From contig DAOUJY010000119.1 of assembly GCA_034421995.1 (NCBI GenBank), forward strand, positions 1-24,167: a stretch of DNA of 24,167 nucleotides. The letters are read 5' to 3'. Source of the DNA: Bin87 sp034421995. GTDB lineage: Bacteria > Chloroflexota > Dehalococcoidia > Lucifugimonadales > UBA3495. The notes beneath the pieces are model-generated. The model had not been told where the DNA came from, did not search any database, and saw only the letters and a program-made list of their open reading frames with translations. How positions within the stretch are numbered: the stretch's first letter is position 1; every line of letters begins with the position of its first letter. A program made the translations under genes and the position numbers. This document shows positions 1 through 6,621 of this stretch, piece by piece.

Positions 1-90
1 GCCGCCTTCAACCTATTGGTGAACTGGAATGGCTTGGAACCTGACGAAACCGGACGCATCCATCGCTCCATCGCTAACTTCACCCTCTGA
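1..90 (+). CDS. C-terminal fragment of an unidentified protein (cut by window edge)
   Basis: Frame 1 is open from the first base to a TGA at 88-90 and encodes about 29 residues ending in RIHRSIANFTL. The gene starts outside the window. The short Trp/Asn-rich tail ending in a small hydrophobic strand reminds me of the C-termini of some insertion-sequence transposases, but this is from memory and cannot be verified from 29 residues. If it is a transposase, the repeat-rich, gene-poor stretch just downstream would be a natural neighbour. Confidence 0.4.
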   Translation, partial: AAFNLLVNWNGLEPDETGRIHRSIANFTL

Positions 91-407
91 CACAAACTAG
101 CACCAACGGTTACGTATGAACCACCCTCGCGCAGCGGTGGTGAAACCCGCCGTACTGGTCTATGCGGTACCGGGGAATGCGATTACCGGCCTGTAAGCGA
201 TAGCCAGCGGTGCAGAAAAGTCCGACGTGCTGCCGTGTACCGTGGCAGCGGTTGGCCGTGTTACCTGAACCCTGTGAACCCGATATTCAAATGTGGTGCA
301 GGCAGTCGGACCGTGGCCTTTGGCCGGCTACCTTACGCGTAGGTATAGTGTAGGGAACGGATGTGAGGGCGCGCAAGGGGCGGATGTCACTCATGCGTGC
401 CCACTTT

Positions 408-520
408 GTCATTGCGAGCGCAGCGCGGCAATCTCGTCGGCGTAGGAAGGGTTCTCCGCAAGTAGCCTTAAATACCGCAACGAGATTGCCACGAATGCCT
501 GGCGGGATTCTCGCAATGAC
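408..520. repeat. Inverted pair of GTCATTGCGAG...GGCAATCTCGT repeat units
   Basis: The left unit is GTCATTGCGAG (408-418) followed by GGCAATCTCGT (427-437). The right unit is its exact reverse complement at the conserved ends: ACGAGATTGCC (480-490) and CTCGCAATGAC (510-520). The cores between the conserved ends differ in length (8 and 19 bases). Flanking bases add further symmetry: CCCACTTT precedes the left unit and AAAGTGGG follows the right one at 530-537. This looks like a small non-autonomous palindromic element (REP or MITE type). Repeats resembling GTCATTGCGAG...GCAATCTC are common in intergenic regions of several bacteria, including Dehalococcoidia. Confidence 0.7.
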
Positions 521-577
521 AAGTTGCAGAAAGTGGGTACGCGTGAGGCAATCCGCCATGCGTACCTTGCTTTATGT

Positions 578-607
578 ACGAGATTGCGGCGTTCCGCTGG
601 CAATGAC
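578..607. repeat. Third, diverged copy of the GTCATTGCGAG-type repeat
   Basis: ACGAGATTGC at 578-587 and GGCAATGAC at 599-607 bracket an 11-base core (GGCGTTCCGCT), matching the end motifs of the unit pair at 408-520 in shortened form. A further fragment (GAGGCAATCC, around 545-554) lies between them. The clustering suggests repeated insertion or duplication of the same element. Confidence 0.55.
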
Positions 608-665
608 AAACTACTTCGAAGTGGTCATTCAGGACCTACGACAATGACGAATGCAGTGTCATTCA

Positions 666-692
666 CTGGATTCCTGCTTTCGCGGGCATGAC
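666..692. repeat. Dispersed hairpin repeat (ATTCCGGCtttcGCCGGAAT family), diverged copy
   Basis: The 27-base unit here differs at only three positions from the copy at 13345-13371. The stem is ATTCCTGC/GCGGGCAT around a TTTC loop; one of the changes leaves a G-T wobble pair and one T-C mismatch remains. It lies about 70 bases upstream of the hydrolase start and is not obviously part of that gene's promoter. Confidence 0.6.
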
Positions 693-762
693 GCGTCGGG
701 GGCGGTATGCTACCCTCAACCCTGAACAGGTACTGTTAATTTGCTGATGGAGGAAAATCGCC

Positions 763-1527
763 ATGCCGTTCTACGAAAGAGGCTCCACGCGCATTTATTA
801 CGAAGAGGTCGGCTCAGGATTCCCGCTGCTGATCATTCCGGGCGGCGGACTCAATTCCACTATCGAGGGCCTGAGAACCTCGCATCCATTCAATCCTCTG
901 GAAACCTTCGGGGGCGACTTCCGCTGCATCGCCGCCGACCTGCGCAATGCGCCGCCGGGCCAATCCACCGGCCCGCTGGAGATTGACCGGCCCTGGGATG
1001 CCTACACCGACGACCACCTGGGTCTGATGGATCATCTCGGTATCGACAAGTTCGGGGTGATCGGTTTCTGCATCGCCGGACCGATGATTCTGAACCTGCT
1101 CAGCCGGGCCGCTCCGGGCCGGGTGGCGGCGGCGGCTTTGATGCAGCCCAGCGGGTTCCGTCCGGAGTTGCCGGACATTTTCTACCAGAACAACATCGCC
1201 GGATGGGGACCGCCCCTGTGCGAAAAACGTCCCGAATTCACCATGGACATGGTCCACGACTTCTTGACCAACATGTACACCAATCGGGCGGATTTCGTGT
1301 TCACCGTTTCCCGGGAGTTCGTGAGTGGGCTGGAGGTGCCGCTGCTGATCGCCCCCGACGACGTGCCGGCACACCCGTACGAACGGGCAATGGAGGTTGC
1401 GAACCTGGCCCCGAACTCCGAGGTAACTATCTATCCCTGGAAGGACACGCCGGAGCATATCGACGAAGCGGTGGCCCACGCCCGGCGCTTCCTGAAGAGC
1501 CATGTGCCGGCGGTCGCGACAGTCTAG
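763..1527 (+). CDS. Alpha/beta-hydrolase fold protein with a putative Cys nucleophile
   Basis: This 254-residue protein has the alpha/beta-hydrolase layout: an N-terminal strand followed by an oxyanion-loop region (PLLIIPGGG, residues 21-29), a nucleophile elbow, and a C-terminal acid/His pair. The elbow reads IGFCIAG around residues 100-106, so the nucleophile position is Cys103, not the usual Ser of GxSxG. Asp199 or Asp200 (LIAPDD) and His232 (PEHIDEA) are the likely acid and base. A Cys nucleophile occurs in dienelactone-hydrolase-type enzymes, but this protein otherwise looks like a general esterase/C-C hydrolase family member and its substrate is unknown. The start is set by GGAGG at 749-753, nine bases before ATG. 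No signal peptide, so cytosolic. It is followed by the FAD oxidoreductase 95 bases downstream, with a perfect hairpin between them. Confidence 0.85.
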   Translation: MPFYERGSTRIYYEEVGSGFPLLIIPGGGLNSTIEGLRTSHPFNPLETFGGDFRCIAADLRNAPPGQSTGPLEIDRPWDAYTDDHLGLMDHLGIDKFGVIGFCIAGPMILNLLSRAAPGRVAAAALMQPSGFRPELPDIFYQNNIAGWGPPLCEKRPEFTMDMVHDFLTNMYTNRADFVFTVSREFVSGLEVPLLIAPDDVPAHPYERAMEVANLAPNSEVTIYPWKDTPEHIDEAVAHARRFLKSHVPAVATV

Positions 1528-1545
1528 GGCGTGTCGTCAAAGGCT

Positions 1546-1577
1546 ACCGTCATTCCGGCTTTCGCCGGAATGACGGT
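1546..1577. repeat. Perfect 14-bp-stem hairpin of the ATTCCGGC/GCCGGAAT family
   Basis: The left arm 1546-1559 (ACCGTCATTCCGGC) and right arm 1564-1577 are perfect reverse complements around a TTTC loop. It starts 19 bases after the hydrolase stop codon. In RNA this would be a very stable hairpin, but it lacks a downstream T-run, so it is at best an imperfect terminator or an mRNA 3'-end stabiliser. Related sequences at 666-692 and 13271-13371 show that it is a dispersed repeat. Confidence 0.75.
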
Positions 1578-1608
1578 GGTTGAGTGGAATGACGGTAGTA
1601 GAGCAGGT

Positions 1609-1614
1609 AGGAGG
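1609..1614 (+). promoter_or_regulatory. Shine-Dalgarno AGGAGG fixing a TTG start
   Basis: A full consensus AGGAGG lies eight bases before the TTG at 1623-1625. No ATG or GTG is better placed, and the FAD-binding fold begins only six residues in, so TTG is the likely initiation codon of the FAD oxidoreductase. Confidence 0.75.
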
Positions 1615-1622
1615 GCAAACGT

Positions 1623-2816
1623 TTGGCTGAAACAGCGGACGTGGTTGTGATTGGCGCCGGCGTGGTGGGCTGCTCGGTCGCCTATTATCTGGCCCGGGAA
1701 GGTGTTAACGTGACCCTGCTGGAGCGGGAGTCCATCGGCAGCGGGGCATCGGCGCACGCCACCGGCTCCCTGAGCCTGCTGGGCGCTGAGTTCACCGCCG
1801 GCGCGTCATTCCACATCGCCCGGGCGTCATACGCCGAGTTTGTACAACTCGTTCCCGAGCTGGAAACCGCCACCGGCATGGACCTGCTGTACCAACGGCG
1901 ACCTTCGCTCCGGTTGGCGCTGGATGACGAAGAGGCCGATCTGATCAAAAGCCTGATGGTCTGGCAGGAACCTCACGTCGAGATGCACTGGATTGACGCC
2001 GGGGAAGTACGCGCTATCGAACCCAGGCTATCGCAGAACATCATTGGCGCGATGTACGAGGACGAGTCGGCCCAACTGGATAGCTACCGCTTCAACCTGG
2101 CCCTGGCGCGGGGCGCGGAACTGAAGGGCGCCAGCATCCTATACCGGGAAGTAACCGGCCTGATCACTGACGGCCCCACGGTTCACGGCGTCAAGACTGC
2201 CGCCGGAGACATCCACTGCGACACGGTAGTGGTGGCCGCCGGAACTTGGAGCCGGGCCTTCTCGTCGTGGTTGGACTTCCCGGTTCCCGTCCGTCCCATG
2301 AAGGGGGAACGCCTTTTGCTCATCTATCCCGGCGAACCCCTGCCGGTACTCATCAGCTCTCCCAAGCGAGGCCACATGATCAGCCGGAGGGATGGTCTCA
2401 CCAGCATCGGCAGCACGGGCGGTCGTGACTACGACGAGAAGGAGCTGTTCCTGGGCGAGGAATTTGACCGACAGCCCACCGCAACCGCCCGGTTGGAACT
2501 GCTCCAGCGGGCCATCGACGTCTTGCCGGACCTGGAGCGGGCCGAGTTGGTGCAGCAGCTGGCCGGTTCCCGACCCCTCAGCCCTGATAGCAAGCCGATC
2601 ATCGGCCCGGCGCCCGGTTGGAAGGGTGTCCACCTGGCAACCGGCCACACCACCAAGGGCATCCACCTGGGACCCATCACGGGACGCATCATCGGCGACT
2701 ACATTTACCGGGGTTCAACGGATGTGGTCGCCGACATGAGCGAATTCCTGCCCGACCGCTTCGCGGACTTTGCCGACGCTGATTTTTTGGTCGCCGCCCA
2801 GGCTGTGGACGAATAG
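1623..2816 (+). CDS. FAD-dependent oxidoreductase, DAO (glycine/sarcosine oxidase-like) family
   Basis: The 397-residue protein opens with an ADP-binding Rossmann fold: VVVIGAGVVG (residues 7-16) and an acidic residue ending the second strand (TLLERE, 31-36), then GSGASAHATG (39-48), a pattern typical of the DAO superfamily (D-amino acid dehydrogenase, glycine oxidase, sarcosine oxidase ThiO-like enzymes). The C-terminus has SRPLSPDSKPIIGPAP followed by ATGHTTKGIHLGP and a Gly-rich helix, matching the FAD-closing segment of the family. These enzymes oxidise the C-N bond of amino acids or N-methyl amines; the exact substrate cannot be read from sequence. Length is normal. It begins with TTG behind a strong AGGAGG. 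It probably shares a transcription unit with the upstream hydrolase, though a hairpin lies between. No signal peptide. Confidence 0.88.
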   Translation: MAETADVVVIGAGVVGCSVAYYLAREGVNVTLLERESIGSGASAHATGSLSLLGAEFTAGASFHIARASYAEFVQLVPELETATGMDLLYQRRPSLRLALDDEEADLIKSLMVWQEPHVEMHWIDAGEVRAIEPRLSQNIIGAMYEDESAQLDSYRFNLALARGAELKGASILYREVTGLITDGPTVHGVKTAAGDIHCDTVVVAAGTWSRAFSSWLDFPVPVRPMKGERLLLIYPGEPLPVLISSPKRGHMISRRDGLTSIGSTGGRDYDEKELFLGEEFDRQPTATARLELLQRAIDVLPDLERAELVQQLAGSRPLSPDSKPIIGPAPGWKGVHLATGHTTKGIHLGPITGRIIGDYIYRGSTDVVADMSEFLPDRFADFADADFLVAAQAVDE

Positions 2817-2846
2817 CCGTTACTGGGCTTGGTAATTGGAAAAGGG

Positions 2847-3704
2847 CTAGGTTGTACCAGGGCACGGCGCTTCGAGGTTTATCAGAATTCGGCAGTGGTC
2901 ACTTGACCCCCATTCCTCAACGTGGTTCATAGCCCGGGTGGTGATCGTATTGTGGAATCCCCGGGATGCGAATACGTGGTCGATTTGCACATGGGCCGTC
3001 GCCGGCTCTCGCGCTACGGTGTGGTAGGTCGGGACCTCCAGAGATTCTTCCGCCAAGTGTGGTGGCACAGGTTCGGCTTTGCGGCCGTTGGGGAATAACG
3101 GTCCCAGGTACTCCATTCCAAGAGCACTCATGCGGTCCAAGATCGTCCGGGCGCGAGCTTCAAAGGCGTCGATAGTGTTGAATGCGACGTTCAGGTCGCC
3201 CGCCGCTATTATTCGGTGTCCAGGGTTCTCCTCATCGTAAGTGGGCACGAACGTGGAGAGGTCTGAAATAATATGGTGAGCCGAAGCGTCGGGGAAGATC
3301 AAACCGGGTCCGGCGACTGGGTGCGGCGACTGCCAACCAGCGTACATTGACACTACGATGAAAGGCTCGGTGCCGTCCTTGGGCGTTACCTTGGCCGCGT
3401 CGCATAGTCCTATGTCGCCCACCGCCATGTGGTGTGGTTCGGAGACCCCTCGGCGTGGCTCGACTTGTTCGAACCATTCGACTGATACCCGGTCCGACGT
3501 TTTCACGACTCTGGCTGGGCGTAGCGCAGTGAGCGTGTAGTTCTCAGCAAGCCAATGCTTGTACGGGCTGAACTCCATTGTGTCGAGTACCTGCGGCGGA
3601 GGCGTGCAGGTTTCTTGCAATAGAGCGACGTCCACGTCCATTTCGGCCAGTTCCAACCAAGGTCGTCGGCTAAACGCGGTGTTCCAGCTAACCAGTCTGA
3701 TCAT
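2847..3704 (-). CDS. Endonuclease/exonuclease/phosphatase (DNase I-like fold) family protein
   Basis: The protein is 285 residues from the chosen start. Family motifs appear in order: VSWN (residues 5-8), LLQET with the metal-binding Glu31, AAGDLN (168-172), IDHVFAS (241-247) and SSDHCRI (267-273), which carries the C-terminal Asp-His pair. The central strand reads VVSMYAGW where many members have an N-x-H-type motif. The family covers nucleases, phosphoinositide phosphatases and sphingomyelinases; substrate is unknown and no signal peptide is present. The ATG at 3704 has GAGG nine bases upstream (complement of 3714-3717); an in-frame TTG at 3713 would add three residues but lacks an SD. It is the last gene of the minus-strand operon, 49 bases after the deacetylase, and its function seems unrelated to its neighbours. 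Confidence 0.82.
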   Translation of the reverse strand: MIRLVSWNTAFSRRPWLELAEMDVDVALLQETCTPPPQVLDTMEFSPYKHWLAENYTLTALRPARVVKTSDRVSVEWFEQVEPRRGVSEPHHMAVGDIGLCDAAKVTPKDGTEPFIVVSMYAGWQSPHPVAGPGLIFPDASAHHIISDLSTFVPTYDEENPGHRIIAAGDLNVAFNTIDAFEARARTILDRMSALGMEYLGPLFPNGRKAEPVPPHLAEESLEVPTYHTVAREPATAHVQIDHVFASRGFHNTITTRAMNHVEEWGSSDHCRILINLEAPCPGTT

Positions 3705-3753
3705 GTTCCACAACCTCGGCAGCCACCTGATTCTGCTTGAAGGAGTACGTTGT

Positions 3754-4647
3754 TTACTGCGCCGGATACTTCTCCAGCCACCACCGGGCGATGTCGATGC
3801 GGCGGGGCAGCCATACCCCGGGCTTGCTCTTCACGTACTCGATGAACCGGCGCAGCGCCGCCGCCCGGGCCGGCTTGCCGATGATGCGACAGTGCAGCCC
3901 CACCGACATCATCTTGGGATGGGTCGCTCCTTCTCGGTACAGCGTGTCGAAGCAGTTGCGCGCCGCCTCGAAGAAGTCCATGGGCGTTGAAAGCTGCCCG
4001 CGCCAGAACCCGTAGTCGTTGACCTCCAGCGAGTAGGGCACCACCAGCCACGGGTTGCCGTGCACCTGGGTGTAGTAGGGCAGGTCGTCGTTGTAGGCGT
4101 TGCAGTCGTAAACGAAGCCGCCTTCCTCAACCACCAGCTCGCGGGTGTTCACGCTGGGGCCGTAGCGGGTGTACCAGCCCAGCGGCCGCTCCCCGCAGGA
4201 GCGCTCGATGGATGCCACGGCCTCGTGGATGGCGCGCCGTTCCTCGTCGCGGGTCATCGTGTAATACTCTTCCCACCGGTTGCCGTGGCCCATGACCTCG
4301 TGGCCCCGGCGCACGATCTCCCGCCCCACCTCCGGGTTGCGCTCCAGGGCCAGCGCGCAGGCGAAAATGGTCCCGTCGATGCCGTACTCGTCCAGCATGT
4401 CCAGGATGCGCCAGACACCGACCCGGCTGCCGTACTCGAAGAAGGACTCGTTCGCCAGGTCCCGCTCGCCCCGAGCCACCGGCGACGGCGACTCGCCCAC
4501 CGTCTCGCCGTGCGGGTCCCCGTCCAGTATCGAGTTCTCGGAACCCTCCTCGTAGTTGAGGACGAAGGACACGGCGATACGGGCGTCGTTGGGCCACTCC
4601 ACCGCCGGCGCGTTCAGGCCGTAGCCGATCAGGTCGCGTTCTGCCAT
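3754..4647 (-). CDS. PuuE-like polysaccharide deacetylase family / allantoinase-type hydrolase
   Basis: The 297-residue protein matches the PuuE (metal-independent allantoinase) branch of the NodB/polysaccharide deacetylase family. It has the characteristic VLNYEEGSEN near residues 29-38 (replacing TFDDG of classical deacetylases), YGSRVGVWR (72-80), a TIM-barrel-like body, and GHEVMGHGNRW (115-125) replacing the HxxxH metal motif. Known members hydrolyse cyclic amides such as allantoin or deacetylate sugars; here ring-amide hydrolysis is the more likely inference because of the NYEEG signature and the neighbouring amidase and flavin monooxygenase. ATG at 4647 follows AGGAG (complement of 4655-4659). 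The gene starts 19 bases after the LLM monooxygenase, its SD in the gap, so the two are almost certainly cotranscribed. No signal peptide is seen, arguing for a cytosolic catabolic role over cell-wall work. Confidence 0.85.
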   Translation of the reverse strand: MAERDLIGYGLNAPAVEWPNDARIAVSFVLNYEEGSENSILDGDPHGETVGESPSPVARGERDLANESFFEYGSRVGVWRILDMLDEYGIDGTIFACALALERNPEVGREIVRRGHEVMGHGNRWEEYYTMTRDEERRAIHEAVASIERSCGERPLGWYTRYGPSVNTRELVVEEGGFVYDCNAYNDDLPYYTQVHGNPWLVVPYSLEVNDYGFWRGQLSTPMDFFEAARNCFDTLYREGATHPKMMSVGLHCRIIGKPARAAALRRFIEYVKSKPGVWLPRRIDIARWWLEKYPAQ

Positions 4648-4666
4648 GAGATAACTCCTTGTCTTA

Positions 4667-5716
4667 TTATCGGAACCTGGGCATCACTTCCCTGGCGAAC
4701 AGCTCCATCGAGCGCATCACCTTCGCGTGTTCCATGTGGCCGAAGGACATGCTGGCGCCGAAGTAGCCGATGCCGTGTTCGTCCCGCAGCCGCTGGATCC
4801 GCTGCACGCAATCGTCCGGCGTGCCGAAGTAAACCGTGCCCTCCAGCTCCGACTCATAGCTGGCCGGCTCGGTGGGGCGGATGGTTCTCCAGTGGTCGAG
4901 ATCCACGTTGATCTCGTCGCCGCGGGTCAGCGTGCGCCGGTAGGTCGCAAGGTCCCGCACCCAGGTCAGCGACTGCCGCGGGTACTCGCGGGCCGCCTTT
5001 TCGTCTTCGTCCAGGTACACGAACCGGAAGTAGGGCATCTCCGCCACGGACAGGTCCTTGCCGGCGGCGGCGCACCGCTCGGCGTACAGGGAGAACAGGC
5101 CCAGGTTGTCGGCCTCCGGCGTCGAAAAGCTGGTCAGGATGGGCAGGTCGCGCTCCACGGCGACGTCCACGCTGGCCGGCGTGCGGGAAACCGCCATGTA
5201 CACCGGCGGATGGGGCTTCTGCACGGGCGAGGGAGCGATGGTCAGGTCTTTCACCTGGTAGAACTCGCCCTGGTAGGAGAAATCCTGCTGCGTCCACAAC
5301 CCCAGGATGATGTCCAGCGCCTCCTGGGTGCGCACGTCCCGCGTATCCATGTCGATGTTGAAGTTGCCGTACTCGTAGTCCGCCGAGCCGCGCCCGACCC
5401 CGAAATCCAGCCGGCCGTGGCTCAGCACGTCCAGCATGGCGCTCTCCTCGGCCAGGAAGATGGGGTTGTAGAAGGGCAGGACGCTGACGCCGGCCCCGAT
5501 GCGAATCTTCTTGGTGCGGGCGGCGATGTGGGTCAGCAGCGGCATCAGGGACGGACAAATGCCGTAGCGGCTGGAGTGATGCTCTGCAATCCAGATTGAA
5601 TCGAAACCCAACTCCTCGGCGTATTCAATCTGTTCCAGCATTTCACCGAAGATACGGCTTTGGGCGCTGGTTTCCGGCTCCGTCCAGGAGCCCAACAAAA
5701 ACAGGGCAAACTTCAT
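4667..5716 (-). CDS. LLM-class (luciferase-like) flavin-dependent monooxygenase
   Basis: The 349-residue protein is a bacterial-luciferase-like TIM-barrel flavoenzyme. It begins MKFALFLLGSW, then an EEFLGFD-like segment (EELGFDSIWIAEHH, residues 34-47), the hallmark of the family, followed by IRIGAGVSVLPFYNP and GRLDFGVGRG. Such enzymes use reduced FMN from a separate reductase and O2 to hydroxylate, cleave or desulfonate organic substrates; RutA of pyrimidine catabolism is one example. No flavin reductase gene is present in this window. The start has GGAGG (complement of 5729-5733) twelve bases upstream, a slightly long spacing. It sits between the epimerase (27-base gap) and the PuuE-like hydrolase (19-base gap) in a single operon. 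Substrate is unknown. Confidence 0.9.
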   Translation of the reverse strand: MKFALFLLGSWTEPETSAQSRIFGEMLEQIEYAEELGFDSIWIAEHHSSRYGICPSLMPLLTHIAARTKKIRIGAGVSVLPFYNPIFLAEESAMLDVLSHGRLDFGVGRGSADYEYGNFNIDMDTRDVRTQEALDIILGLWTQQDFSYQGEFYQVKDLTIAPSPVQKPHPPVYMAVSRTPASVDVAVERDLPILTSFSTPEADNLGLFSLYAERCAAAGKDLSVAEMPYFRFVYLDEDEKAAREYPRQSLTWVRDLATYRRTLTRGDEINVDLDHWRTIRPTEPASYESELEGTVYFGTPDDCVQRIQRLRDEHGIGYFGASMSFGHMEHAKVMRSMELFAREVMPRFR

Positions 5717-5743
5717 GATGGATCTGGTCCTCCTTTCCTATGC

Positions 5744-6574
5744 CTATCGCCAATCGTGGCGGGGTTTCCAGCCCAGCATTCGCTGCGCCTTTTCCGTGCT
5801 GATGACGCTTGTAGTGCCGGTCAACCCCTCCCGTATCTCCACCCGGTCGCCGAAGTTGTTCTTGATCAGATCGATGGTAGGCTCGTTGAAGCGGCTGGAG
5901 GGCTGGGCGAGCATGAACGCCTCGTACTCATCGATCTCCGCGTCCACCGCCAGCACGTGGGCTTCGGCAACATCCCGGGCGTCGGCGTAGGCCCACATCA
6001 CCAGCGTCAGGGGGGTCTCCGGTGTCGGGGCCGGCCAGGGAAACTCCGCCTGGACTTCCGGCAGCGCGACGTTGGTGAACCGCAGGCTGGCCACCGTGGT
6101 GTCCGAATTGCGAGCGATCATCCTGCCGATGTCCTCGCCGACCTGCTTGGACAGGCCGTAAGGCTCAAAGGGCATCATGGGATGTTCCTCGTCCAACGGC
6201 AGGTACAGCGGAACGAAGGCGTTGCCGTCGTGGGCCCAACCCATGCCGAAGGCGCTGGACGAAAAAACCACCCGGCGCAGCCCCAACTCCGCCGCCGCCA
6301 TCATGACGTTGAAGTCGCAGGACACGTTGTTGTCGAAAATCACCCTGGGGTCTTCCCGCAGCGGCCCCGGGATAGCCCCCATGTGAATCACGGCTTCTGC
6401 GCCTTTGAGGATGCCCTTCACCGCCTGGGCGTCCCTGAGATTGCAGCGCACGAACTTCGCCGGTAGGTCAGCGGCATCCAACTGGTCCGTCGCCAGCACT
6501 TCCCGGTTTTGTTCCACTAGCAGTTGGACTACCCGGCGGCCCAGCCTGCCCGCCGCTCCCGTAACTACTATCAT
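5744..6574 (-). CDS. NAD-dependent epimerase/dehydratase (extended SDR) family protein
   Basis: The 276-residue protein opens with MIVVTGAAGRLG, the TGxxGxxG dinucleotide motif (Gly6, Gly9, Gly12), with Asp30 at the end of the second strand favouring NAD over NADP. The catalytic set is visible: Ser in VVFSSSAFG (103-110) and Tyr139/Lys143 in EPYGLSKQ. This matches extended SDRs such as sugar epimerases and uronate dehydrogenases; the specific substrate is not readable. The ATG at 6574 is preceded by GGAGG (complement of 6579-6583) and puts the Rossmann strand right at the N-terminus; an ATG at 6589 would add five residues (MVGGK) but has only a weak SD. It is the second gene of the minus-strand operon. 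Confidence 0.87.
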   Translation of the reverse strand: MIVVTGAAGRLGRRVVQLLVEQNREVLATDQLDAADLPAKFVRCNLRDAQAVKGILKGAEAVIHMGAIPGPLREDPRVIFDNNVSCDFNVMMAAAELGLRRVVFSSSAFGMGWAHDGNAFVPLYLPLDEEHPMMPFEPYGLSKQVGEDIGRMIARNSDTTVASLRFTNVALPEVQAEFPWPAPTPETPLTLVMWAYADARDVAEAHVLAVDAEIDEYEAFMLAQPSSRFNEPTIDLIKNNFGDRVEIREGLTGTTSVISTEKAQRMLGWKPRHDWR

Positions 6575-6621
6575 TTTTCCTCCGACCATTTCCCTGGATG
6601 CGTTGGCGCGGCAAGCCGGCT

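Larger units (their letters stand above)
91..762. other. Gene-poor intergenic region with palindromic repeats
   Basis: About 670 bases without a convincing gene. The short open frames here encode low-complexity Arg/Ala-rich peptides (such as FVIASAARQSR) that arise when palindromic repeats are translated. From 91 to about 400 I see no gene, no tRNA cloverleaf and no strong promoter, only a small inverted repeat CCACC/GGTGG at 121-140. From 408 to 692 several copies of two dispersed palindrome families are packed together; they are listed separately. The only clear functional signal near the end is the ribosome binding site GGAGG at 749-753 that serves the hydrolase gene at 763. Confidence 0.7.

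Noticed and set aside
363..647. Possible small gene encoding an Arg-rich peptide (FVIASAARQSR...)
   Set aside because: The peptide is produced by translating the GTCATTGCGAG-type palindromic repeat; no SD and no coding character.
4060..5599. Plus-strand open frames at 4060-4911 and 4727-5599
   Set aside because: Both are shadows of the PuuE-like and LLM genes on the minus strand, with Val/Gly/Arg-rich composition.
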